From Cephalopachus bancanus (Eukaryota; Chordata; Mammalia; Primates; Tarsiidae), in contig JAPVLO010000138.1 of assembly GCA_027257055.1 (NCBI GenBank), positions 6,696,001 through 6,760,000 on the forward strand: 64,000 nt of DNA. Reading direction: 5' to 3'. Both the position numbers and the translations under genes were made by a program. Position 1 is the first letter of the stretch. Every line of letters begins with the position of its first letter. The notes beneath the pieces are model-generated. The model saw nothing but the letters and a program-made list of their open reading frames with translations. It was not told the origin of the DNA and ran no database searches. Shown in pieces: positions 11,902 through 21,579 of this stretch.

Positions 11902-13356
11902 TGAGGAAATAAATAGTTTTCTGGAGCATGTCTACATCAATAATAGAAAAAATAGAAACAAAATGAAGTAGAATTTAAATAATTTAGAAGTCATTTTTAA
12001 CCAATACTGAAAGGAATTGTATCGTGAAAATACAATACAAACAAACAACAACAATAACAAAAACCCTTGTGTGAACACAGAACATCATTTAGAATGAAGT
12101 ATGATTCAAATATATATGTATATTTAATGGTCTAACACAGGAAAAACGGAAGGCTCACATTTTTTTCAGAATTGTTTTAGTTGCCCACTCCTTGTTCCTT
12201 CAAACACAGTGTCAGAATTGTTAAATATATCCCTTCAATACTTAGTCCCCTTTTAAATCAGTAGAAGCATTGTCTAACTCTTCCAGGCTTCATTTCATAA
12301 GTATTTTCTTATGGAAATTATTCCATTCATTGAGATAATGTGACACCAAATTATAAGCTCTAAGCAGCTGTCACTTTTGCTAGACATTCAGAAATATAAA
12401 TGAGAACTGACACACCATTTATCTGACAATTCAGTGTCAACCATAATAATATCTTTGAGCATTGTACATTATCAGTTTCAAGGAATATCTGAGTTAAAAT
12501 TAAAATTTTAAAAATTTAGTGTATCAGAGTAACAGTGTGCAGCTGATAGTGATATTGACAAGATTTTAGTTTACAACTTAGAAACTCTAAAGGACTGAAC
12601 TGCAAATGAATATTATACTAGAAAATTGAGACTTTTTTCAAATTACAGAGCTTATAATAGGTAAAAGTGCATACTGTATTTCTGAAAACAATTAAAGTTT
12701 TAAGTTTAATTCTTATATTTGTTAATGCCTTAATGTATACAGAGTACTTATGCATACATCATTTTACTTGACAATGCACAAATCTCTTAGGAATTGCACA
12801 AGAATATTTCCTTTTAACAAATTGAGAAAATTGATTTGGGTGTAGTAAATAACTTCCTCAGATTCTCCCGGTTGACAAGTGTTGATCTTTAAAATAGAAT
12901 ATAGAAAAATGCCTTTTCACTCCAATTTTTAAAATTTTATATTTTACTGTCTCTCCTGCTTCTTCATTTTGATCCTTCTTGCTTCAGAAATCTTTTGTAC
13001 AGGTTCAGAATTGCATCTTTGTTTTTGTTTTAACAGAACATGAAGCCGCAAAAAGTAAACAGAATAAATTTCAATAAGTTAATTTCCAATACTTACCTGT
13101 AATTTTCTTTTATTGCATTTATCGCAAGTTGTATTTTATATGTTACTATTTTGTAAAGACAAGTTTCCTAGGTGCAAGAAATAGTTTTTACTACAGAATC
13201 AACAACCTCTTGCAAAAAGGCTAAGGCATAGCAATCATGTCATAAATAATAAATTTGCCAAATAAATGAATAATCCTAGGTTGAAACAAAAGAGAATCAG
13301 AGACTACTCAAAAATTAGTGAAAGCTTTAATTTTTATCTTTTTGGTAATCAATCCT
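11902..13356. other. Unassigned AT-rich sequence
   Basis: No recognisable repeat or gene in about 1.45 kb. Low-complexity AACA/AAC stretch at about 12036-12062. Confidence 0.4.
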
Positions 13357-13822
13357 TACATTAGTCAGAGTTGTTCAGAGAAACAGAACCAATAGGAGTT
13401 ATATGGATATATAGGAAGAGATTTATTATGAAAATCACCTCATGAAATTATGGAGTCTAAGATTTCTCGTGATATGCCATCTGTATGCTGGATAATCAGG
13501 AAAGTCAGTGGTGTGATTCAGTATGAGTCTGAAGCCCTGAGAACTAGCAGCTCCAACCTGAATGAAGGAGGAATTTAATGTTTCAGCTTTAGGAGAGAAA
13601 GATTCATTTGCCTTTCTTCCATCTTTTTGTTTTATTTGGGCCTTCAAAGCATTAAATGATGCTAGTCTGCACTGGTGAAGGTAGGTCTTCTTTTTCAATC
13701 TGCTGATTCAAATAAAAATTTCTTCCCAGAAACATCTCAAAGATATACTCAAAAATAATATTTTGCTAGCTATCTGGCTGTCTCTTAGCCCAGTCAAATT
13801 GACACATAAAATTAACCATCAA
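13357..13822 (-). mobile_element. MLT2-like ERVL LTR, inverted
   Basis: The left end 'tagtcagagttgttcagaga' with 'acagaaccaataggagttat' and the right end 'ttgacacataaaattaacca' are the reversed two ends of the MLT2/ERVL LTR family as I remember it. The middle ('gcattaaatgatgctagtct') is diverged. It is about 465 bp, close to the usual 450-550 bp. It is an old solo LTR; the 87-residue frame in it (13435-13698) is meaningless. Confidence 0.75.
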
Positions 13823-15011
13823 AGTGTTTTATACACCTATATGTATATAGAAAAAAATATGCATAATACAACAAAAGATTACACTGAAATTGGATTTAAA
13901 GATAAAATAAAATTATTTTCTACATATTACTCTACCTCTGGAATCAGATGCCTTGACATTCCATTTCAAATTTTTAAATCCACTTGTTGATTTAACACAT
14001 TCCAGATTAATTGACCTTCAAGTCCCGATTCAGAACCAAGTCTTTACTTAAAAGTTTCCTTGAGATGTGACTTGTCAGGCTGGATGAAGTTTAAGGTCAG
14101 GGTTTTGTTTTGTTTTGTTTGCTTTTGTCTAACAATTTGTCAGTATGATTATTGGCATTTATATTTTATTCTGAGATTTTTATGCTTGAAATGACAATAA
14201 AATTTTATAATTGCATAGTTAATGTTTTAGTAGAGAAGATAAAAAATTTCCTTGTTTTTAATTGTTCAAAATATCCAACATTGTGTTGTTATTCAATAAC
14301 TATACATCAGTTTATCCACAGAACACTGAATTTTTATTTATAGTATTGTATGTTTTGTTTATTATATAACTATTATAAAATGTTTTGTGAAATTAAATTA
14401 TCAAAATATGCCTTCCATCATTCCAAGTACACATATCATGGTTATAAAAGTATTGTATTTCGGCATTTTATAAATACAAAAAACCCATTCACATTTATTT
14501 TAAATTTTTCCTTGTATTACATACAATAATGAACATGTCTTTCTCTTTTATTAAAGTTTAGTAAGGTTTTTACTGCTCTATTTTATTTTAAGATTGATAT
14601 CAATCTTTAAAAAATTAAAATAAAATACACTTGTAAAGGGGCAAGGATTTGTTTTGGAAAGAAGAAATTCTCAGCAAGATTATAGGAAACAGTGGATGAT
14701 GGTGATGTGAGCAGAAGTCATGGATTATTCGAGGATGAGTCAGGAGAGAGGATTGGAACCTGATAATACAGGAGCTTGAAGGATTTGATGAACATGTTGA
14801 CTTTATCCAATAGAAAAACAGATTCCTTGAACGTTACAGACAATTTTATTTCAGTTAATTTCTAAAAGTTTAAATTAAAAAAAGTCTACACTGTTGATGG
14901 ACAAAGTTAATAATGTGATTCCTTTGTAAATATTTATAAACATTTTAGATATTTCACAAGGTAAAATTTCAAGATGTCAATAATAAAGCTAAAAGTCTTG
15001 AATAATATACA
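13823..15011. other. Mostly unassigned AT-rich sequence
   Basis: The segment at about 14680-14850 ('gaggatgagtcaggagagag') weakly resembles an ancient mammalian interspersed repeat that I cannot name. The rest shows nothing recognisable. Confidence 0.35.
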
Positions 15012-15022
15012 TCACAGAGGTT

Positions 15023-15242
15023 ATTTATTTATTTATTTTAAAGATGTAGGGTACAGTTCAGGGTTAGTTATACAAATGGCCATTGTGTAGGTAAAGTTTG
15101 GGCCTCACTTTGGTCCCCACTTCACCTGGTTTGAGACTGGATACCCTTATTGAAGAGGTGTGCCCCTCTTCTCCAACCCGGCAGTGTCCCATTACTGCCA
15201 ATCCCTTTTTTTACAGTATTATGATAATTGTTCCAGGTCCAC
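15023..15242 (-). mobile_element. Short 5'-truncated L1 (3' end type C), inverted, with TSD
   Basis: Reversed L1 3' UTR only. A (TTTA)n tail is followed by 'gatgtagggtacagttcagg' and 'ggtaaagtttgggcctc', then stops. It is flanked by an exact 11-bp TSD tcacagaggtt at 15012-15022 and 15243-15253. The 'gtaaagtttgggcctc' block is shared only with the L1 end at about 26450, defining a distinct 3' UTR variant. Confidence 0.9.
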
Positions 15243-15489
15243 TCACAGAGGTTTTAAATGATGAAACCATTACTAGTTGGTAACAATAAATTGTTAATCT
15301 TTTTATACTTCCAAAACTAGAAAATATTTTATCCTCATTATTTCTGTCAAAATATCCCTGTATGAAGAAACGAGAACAAGTAATTCGCATTTGATGTTTT
15401 TAGACTTGGGAAATAAAATTTGATACAGGCTTATTGGCTACACTTTGAATACGTATCTATCAAAACACTTAACAATAGGGTCCAACCCA

Positions 15490-15860
15490 CTGGTATCACC
15501 ACAATAAGCTCTCAGCTAAACTCCTTACACCTATATCCTTTCACACTTTTCTTAATCACAGTTTGAGTGATCTTGTTAAAATTTACAGGAGGTATCAATA
15601 CCAATACTTTACCTGAAACCCTCAAATGCTTTCTCATCTCATTCAGAGTAAATTTTAAAGTCATTATTATTTCAAGTCTCTACTCTTAATTTATTTGGTG
15701 CCTGCTTAGCTCCTTGATCTTATCTCTTACTACTTTCCCCAGTACTCACTGTGCCTCAATCACACCGATCTCCTTCTTTTCCTCTGACGTGCCAGAAAGG
15801 CTTCCCTGTCAGACCCTTTAAATTTTGCTGTTTTTACTATCTGGAGTTTAGAGCTTCTGC
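15490..15860 (+). mobile_element. L2 (LINE2) 3' region remnant
   Basis: The order of motifs matches L2. 'cctgaaaccctcaaatgctt' is followed by 'attcagagtaaattttaaag', then a 'ctactcttaat...ggtgcctgct' section and 'caatcacaccgatctccttc'. This corresponds to the well-known 'ccctccaatggctccc / gataaagtccaaactcc / cactggcctcctt' series. It is old and diverged, with no coding capacity left. Confidence 0.65.
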
Positions 15861-17061
15861 AACCAGACAAAAAACCCCAGAAATGTACATATGTTCAGAG
15901 TTAAGATTATTATTAACATTATTAACTTTCTGAAGCAAGGGAGAATATACAATTTGGGCATCCCTGTGGCATCTTATTAAGAGAGAGGGGAAAAGATTTT
16001 ATTATAGCATTTAGACTTTTTTGGGGTCATTTTAAGAGGAGTTCAAGAAAAATAGGTGTGTTCTGACGTGGATGCTTTCAGGAAGCTCACACAACTCATA
16101 ATTTCATATTTTAACACATTTTTCCATAAAAGAAGAACAGGATAAAATAGAGTGAAAATTGTCATTGGTAAAGAAATAGCAATCATTCATATCAGCCAAG
16201 AGACAAAAATGAGTATTTATTTAGTGATCACAGATTGTTCAGTCTGTTCTATCATGGATTGGTCTTGTACAATTATTATTGATATTAGTGGCCTTATCTG
16301 AATATTGCTGATATTCTGTGAAGACTGTTGTGTTTATTTGGGAACATCATAGCTTGGCTCCCTAGAACCAATTGCCAGTTTTCAGGTGTCAGGGAGTTCC
16401 CTCCCTTCCCCCTTCCTTCCTTCTTTTTTTCTACCAAATAATAATAACTTTTTTCTAGCACCAACCTGAATAATGGAATTAAGTTTCCACAGTAAAACAC
16501 TAAACATATTTAAAGTTTTATTTCTTAAAAACAAAATTTTTTAAAAAGTGAGAAAAGTCACATATCATGGTAGATTGTCATTATTCAGAAATTGTATATC
16601 TATCCATCATTGCCAATAGAATAACTGGAATCAATAGAGCTGTGTTCTAAATAAATAGCTGTAGCCATTTATCAATGCAAATAACCTATCAACCCAATCC
16701 TCAGAGAGTCATGGGAGTTTATGTTTGACTTGAGACATTTTGTATTTTTTACATGCTCATGATTTCACAAATCAATACAAATAGAGCTACTACAGGAATC
16801 ATACAAAGTAGTATGGGAAGTTAAATCTTCCCTGGATTTCTCAATGTTCCTGCAAAGTCCTTGCCCTCTGAAAAATGGAAATTGATGTTTTACAAAAATA
16901 GAGGATGCTTGGTTTTACTTCCTCCAGAAACATTTGCTTCTTACATGCCACGAGTATTACATCTGCAACCTTTTGTCTCATTGTCCCATTCAAAGAATAA
17001 GAAACTGTCTCTTATCCCCTGAGGACTCAGGGGTTACATTCCAGGATAGTGACCTGGGTTA
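15861..17061. other. Unassigned sequence
   Basis: No repeat family recognised. It includes a small CCTT-rich pyrimidine tract at about 16400-16435. Confidence 0.4.
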
Positions 17062-17075
17062 AAAGAAAGGGTGGT

Positions 17076-17374
17076 GGCCGGGCTCGGTGGCTCAGCCTGT
17101 AATCCCGCGCCTTTGGGAGGCTGAGGTGAGTGGATTGCCTGAGCCCGCGGGTTCTAGACCCGCCTGGGCAGGCGAGACCTCATCTCTGCAATCAAATACA
17201 AAAAAAAAAAAAAAAAGCAGCCGGGCGTGTTAGCGCGCGCCTGTAATTCCGGCTACTCGGAAGGCTGAGGCGGAAGGATCGCCGGAGCCCAGTAGGCGAG
17301 GCTGCGGTGGCTGGGAGCGGCCACTGCACTCCAGTCTGGGTGACAGAGTGAGACTCCAACTCAAAAAAAAAAAC
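17076..17374 (+). mobile_element. Young CpG-rich Alu with perfect TSD
   Basis: Full dimer starting exactly at ggccgggctcggtggctcag and ending in an A-run. It is flanked by a perfect 14-bp TSD aaagaaagggtggt (17062-17075 and 17375-17388). Many CpGs survive (for example 'gcccgcgggttc', 'agcgcgcgcctg', 'ggatcgccgg'), which argues for a recent insertion. It has the compact left arm 'cctgggcaggcgagacc' and the 'gagcggccactgc' right arm. A-box-like text ('ggtggctcagcctg') and B-box-like text ('ggttctagacc', one change from GGTTCGAGACC) of the RNA polymerase III promoter are visible. It is the best single copy here for species diagnosis. Confidence 0.97.
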
Positions 17375-17388
17375 AAAGAAAGGGTGGT

Positions 17389-17936
17389 TTCTGAAGAGAT
17401 TTAAACAGTTATGATATAGTTTGTTTACATTTCAAAAGGGATAAAATCCTCCATTGTAAAATTGGAAGTACATATTTTTCCCTTGAAGAAACTTATTTAA
17501 ATTTCAAAGAATAAAAATACATGATCCTACCCCTCTTTTCCAAAGTAGAGAATTTATTTACATTATCTCCCTCACTCAAGAAGGAAGTAGGTGACAACTG
17601 CACCTCTTCAACACAAACATAGAAATTCATATTTCTGGACCTCTGTCCTGCAGAATAATCCTGCTTATTCATGTGTCCCTTTTCACATTACCTAAAGAAG
17701 GCTAGGCATGGGGAGATCAATCTTGCTGTGCTTTTCTGTTTCCCTTTATTGCTGTAAGCAAATAAAATCTGATCTCTGATTCAGAGACTTCATGATTCTG
17801 CTGGTATCTATCTACATCTGCATTATCTGTATTTATCTCCATATTTGTGTCTATAGCTGTAATTTTATCTGTATCATATAATTATGTAACTTTGCATGTA
17901 AGGTAATAGCTCAGATGCTATGCAGTTTCTTTCCTC
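17389..17936. other. Unassigned sequence
   Basis: No repeat or gene recognised. There is a run of 'tgtatctatctacatctgc'-like imperfect CTAT/ATCTGT repeats at about 17800-17880. Confidence 0.4.
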
Positions 17937-19644
17937 CTTTATTATTTTTTATTTTAGAGATGTGAGATACAATTCAGGGCTAGGTATACAAATATTCATT
18001 ATGCAGGTACTCTTGTTGATGAGGTATGCCCCCTTTCCCCAGGCAGATTCCCACTACTGCCAACCCTTTTCTTACAGTATTATGATAATTGTTCAAGGTC
18101 CAGTTATGGGTGAGAACATGTGTTTCTGTGATACATCACTCAGGATTATAAACTCTAAGTCCATCCAGGTTGCTATGAAGTTCATGATTTTGCTCTTCTT
18201 TATGGCTGCATGATATTCCATTATGTATATGTACCACATTTGTTTTTACCCAGTTGTCTTTTGATGGGCAGCATGGTCGGTTCCATGTTCTTGCTACTGT
18301 GAACAATGCTGTGATAAACATAAATGTCTGAAATTTTCTTATAGAGTGATTTGAGTTCTTCCGTGTATATTCCGGGCATATTCTGAGTCAGGGATCATGT
18401 GGAAGGTCAATTTTTAGACTTTTTAGGAATTGCCACACTGTTTTCCACAGAGGTTGCACTAGTTTACACTCCCACCAACAGTGTAGGGAGAAGTGTTCCT
18501 TTTTTGCCGCATCCTCTCCAGCATCTGTTGTTTTTTGAGTTATTGATGATAGCCATCCTGACTGGAGTTAGGTGGTATCTCGGTGTAGTTTAAATTTGCA
18601 TTTCTTTGATGACTAGGGAGGCTTAGCATTTTTTCATGTATTTTTTGGCTGCTTGTAAGTGTTCTTTTGAGAAGTGTCTATTCACATTTTTTGCCCACTT
18701 TGTAATGGAGCTGTTTTTTTTTGTTTTGTTTTGTTTTTTCTTTTTTGGCACGTTTGAGTTCCTTGTAGATCCTAGATGTTAGACCTTTGTCAGACATACA
18801 GTTGGCAAATATTTAACCCCAGTCTGTGAACTGTCTCCCCTCTCTCTTGGTGATTTCTTTGGCTTTGCAGAAGCTTGTCAGTTTGATGAGATCCCACTTG
18901 TCAATCTTATGTCTTATGGCATGGGCACTTGGGGGCTTTGATCAGGAATTGGTTGCCAGTTCCAATCTCCATAAGGTTGTCTCCTGCATTTTCTAAGGTT
19001 CTCATAGTTTGAGGTTTTACATTTAGGTCTTTGATCCATTTAGAGTTGAGTTTTGTGTATGGTGATAGGTCAGGGTCTTATTTTAATTTTCTGTATGTGA
19101 TCATCCAGTTTTCCCAGCACCAAATACTGAATAGATTCTCTTCTCCTGCCATTGGTGGTAGAGGCTTTGCTGAAGATGAGTTGATTGAGAAATTGAGATT
19201 TTGCTTCTGGAATCTCTATCCTGTCCCTTTGATCTATATGCCTGTTCTTGTAGCAATACCAGGTTGTTTTGATTATTGTAGCTTTATAATAGAGTTTAAA
19301 GTCTGGGAGTGTGATAACTCCTGCTCTGTTTGTTTTGTTTTGTTTTGTTTTGTTTTTTTTTTTGCTGAGGATTGTTTTGGCAATTCGTGGTCTTTTATAT
19401 TTCCACATGAATTTCTGTATTGTCATTTCCAGATCTGAGAAGAATGCTGCTGGTAATTTAATAGGTATTGTTTTAAATCTGTAGATTGCCTTGGGTAGGA
19501 TGAACATCTTAATAATGTTGACTCTTCCAATCCATGAGCATGGATATTTTTCCATTTGTTTGTGTCATCTTTAATTTCTTTGAGCAGTGCAGTGTAGTTT
19601 TCATTGTAAATTTCTTTCATATCTCTGGTTAGGAAGATGCCAAG

Positions 19645-19645
<1 letters not shown>

Positions 19646-19676
<31 letters not shown>
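19646..19676. repeat. (TG)n microsatellite within L1
   Basis: About 14 uninterrupted TG units followed by an imperfect TA/CA stretch (19676-19700). It lies in L1 ORF2 sequence, where no such repeat belongs, so it expanded after insertion. Confidence 0.95.
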
Positions 19677-19678
<2 letters not shown>

Positions 19679-19791
19679 ATATATATGTATATATATATTT
19701 GGCTAATGTGAATGGGATTGTACTTTTTATTTAGGTTTCTGTTTGTTTATTGTTGGTGTATAGAAATGCGACTGTCTTTTGCACATTGATT

Positions 19792-19974
19792 TTACACCTT
19801 GAGTCTTTGCCAAAGTCCTTTATCAGTGCAAGGAGGTTTTTTGACAGATTCTCTTGGGTTTTTGAGGTATAGAATCACGTCCTCTGCAAAGAGGGATAAC
19901 TTGATTGTCTCTTTTCCTATTTGGATACCCCTGATCTCCTTCTTTTGTATGATTGCTTTGGCTAGGACTTCCAA
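19792..19974 (-). pseudogene. L1 ORF2 reverse transcriptase palm remnant
   Basis: The minus frame encodes EVLAKAI, then [20 protein letters not shown]. This is the conserved motif block in which L1 ORF2p has the catalytic FADD. Here the motif reads FAED, so the second catalytic-pair position is altered. With the stops around it, this copy could not make an active reverse transcriptase. It is part of the surrounding 5'-truncated L1. Confidence 0.85.
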
Positions 19975-20018
19975 AACTCTGTTGAAAAGGAGGGGTGAGA
20001 GTGAGCATCTTAGTTTGA

Positions 20019-20667
20019 CAACATTTAAATGAGATATGATCCAATCTAAACCTTCAGTAGTTTTAGTTTTTCTAGTTTAGTCACCAAAATGCTTTACAAG
20101 TTCACTTAGGTAAAAAGTAGTTTTTTTATTACTTATGAAGGTTGACATAGAATAGAATCGTATTAAATATTCATAAATCGATGCCATAATTATATAAATA
20201 CAATAGTTAAAAATGCTTATTTAGAATTTATGCCTATCTCAAAGTTAGGTGACTACCAATTAGAATCTAAAAAAAATGCATTTATGTTTTCAAAGTACTA
20301 TATTAGTATATTACTTTATAATATATTATAACTTATTTATTCCTAAAATAGGTAATAACCTTTCAATTTTATAATCACTTTCAATTTAATTTTTTATCTT
20401 CCAAAACTTTATTTTTAATGCTAAATAGTTAAATGGATTTATAAATATATATTACTGCATTAAGTATACAAGATCATACTATTGCATTCTCAAAATAAGA
20501 AAATAAATTTCTTATTTTCTATACAACTATGTTTCAAATTTTGTAATAATTAGATATACACCATAATGATTAAAAATATCATATTTCATGTAAGTAGTAG
20601 ACATAGATTTTAAAAGTGTGGCTATTGTCTGTTGCAACAATGAATATATCCTAAATGTATAAATTTT
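20019..20667. other. Unassigned AT-rich flank of the U1 copy
   Basis: Very AT-rich, with no gene and no repeat family. It holds an 11-bp inverted repeat (20492-20502 with 20508-20518, loop of 5). The stretch upstream of the U1 copy lacks any GC-rich snRNA promoter character. Confidence 0.5.
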
Positions 20668-20885
20668 AAGAATTAATTTTTTATACTTACCTGGCAGGGG
20701 AGATACCATGATCACGAAGGTGGTTTTCCCAGGGTGAGGCTTATCCATTGCACTCCGGATGTGCTGACCCCTGCGATTTCCCCAAATGTGGGAAACTCGA
20801 CTGCATAATTTGTGGTAGTGGGACTGCATTCGCACTCTCCCCTGAAGAAAAAAAACAACAAAGAAAAAAAAAGAATTAATTTTTT
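20668..20885. repeat. 15-bp target-site duplication around the U1 pseudogene
   Basis: Identical copies of aagaattaatttttt bound the U1 sequence plus tail (20668-20682 and 20871-20885). The sense-strand cleavage context, ttt|aagaa, fits the L1 endonuclease preference. Confidence 0.95.
20683..20844 (+). pseudogene. RNU1 pseudogene: U1 snRNA processed pseudogene, full length, with A-rich tail and TSD
   Basis: The sequence is an almost complete U1 small nuclear RNA, 162 nt against 164 in the functional gene. It begins exactly at the 5' end, ATACTTACCTG, whose CTTACCT pairs with 5' splice sites. It keeps the stem-loop I sequence gatcacgaagg (U1-70K site) and the Sm-binding site AATTTGTGG (20807-20815). 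Differences from the functional gene as I recall it are a C-to-T at 20735, loss of two Gs in the G-run after the Sm site, and several CpG-type changes plus one T-to-C in stem-loop IV. The end CCCCTG is followed by an A-rich tail (20845-20870). Exact 15-bp direct repeats aagaattaatttttt flank the insert (20668-20682, 20871-20885). These are marks of L1-mediated retrotransposition of U1 RNA. The upstream DNA is plain AT-rich and lacks a visible snRNA promoter, so I call it a pseudogene. Confidence 0.96.
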
Positions 20886-21270
20886 CTGAATGAGAAAAAA
20901 CCATATACTTTTAGTTAGTAATTAGCTATATTACTACTGTATAATTTATAATGTATTGAACAATTACATAAAGTAATTACTTTTATATGATACTTATTAA
21001 ATAAACATATTGGTAATGATATAATTTTATCAGAATGGAAAAGAATATTACAGTATTATAAAATTATTTCCCCTTAGATAATCCTTTTTATGTGTCAGTT
21101 TATATTATTTTCTTTTAAGAGTCATAAGATTCAAAAAACCCAATTCATTAGATGTATATCTCTTTTTACTTCACTGTATCTTTTTGATTATCAAATTGTT
21201 CTTTTTAAAAATTCTTCCTTTGGAGAAATGTACAATAATGTTTATATCAGATGGTTAAAGGGTTAGCTTT

Positions 21271-21564
21271 ATTTATTTATGTTTTTTGAGTCAGAGTCTC
21301 ACTCTGTCACCCAGGCTGGAGTACAGTGGCACGCTCATGGTCACTCCAGCGACCACCTGCTGGGCTATGGCGACCTTCCACCTTATCCTTCCCAGTAGCT
21401 GGAACTACAGGCTCACGCCACCATGCTCAGCTAATTTTTTTCATTTATTGTAGAGTCGAGGTTTCACCAAGTTGCCCAGGCTGGTCTCGAAACTGAGCTC
21501 AGGCAATCCTTTCACCTAGGCCTCCCAAAGTCCTGGAATTACAGGCTTGAGCCACCATGCCCGG
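21271..21564 (-). mobile_element. Alu dimer, older type, inverted, with TSD
   Basis: Reversed Alu with 'gtggcacgctcatggtcactcc' in the right arm and the older 'ccaagttgcccaggctgg' left arm. The TSD is taaagggttagcttt (21256-21270) / taaagggttaacttt (21565-21579), with one mismatch. Confidence 0.94.
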
Positions 21565-21579
21565 TAAAGGGTTAACTTT

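Larger units (their letters stand above)
17937..20018 (-). mobile_element. 5'-truncated L1 (3' end type A), inverted
   Basis: Reversed L1 from the 3' UTR ('gagatacaattcagggctag', about 17955) through the C-terminal half of ORF2, stopping in the reverse transcriptase palm region at about 20018. An extended frame at 19070-19555 carries [20 protein letters not shown], a clear ORF2 block. A (TG)n microsatellite interrupts it at 19646-19676. It is about 2.1 kb; the remainder is truncated rather than deleted. Confidence 0.92.

Noticed and set aside
20683..20844. Functional U1 snRNA gene
   Set aside because: TSDs, A-rich tail, AT-rich upstream DNA without a visible snRNA promoter, and the damaged 3' stem-loop all favour a retropseudogene.
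20527..20904. 125-codon minus-strand open frame
   Set aside because: It runs antisense across the U1 pseudogene and its TSDs. The start is an A-rich tail artefact and there is no domain.
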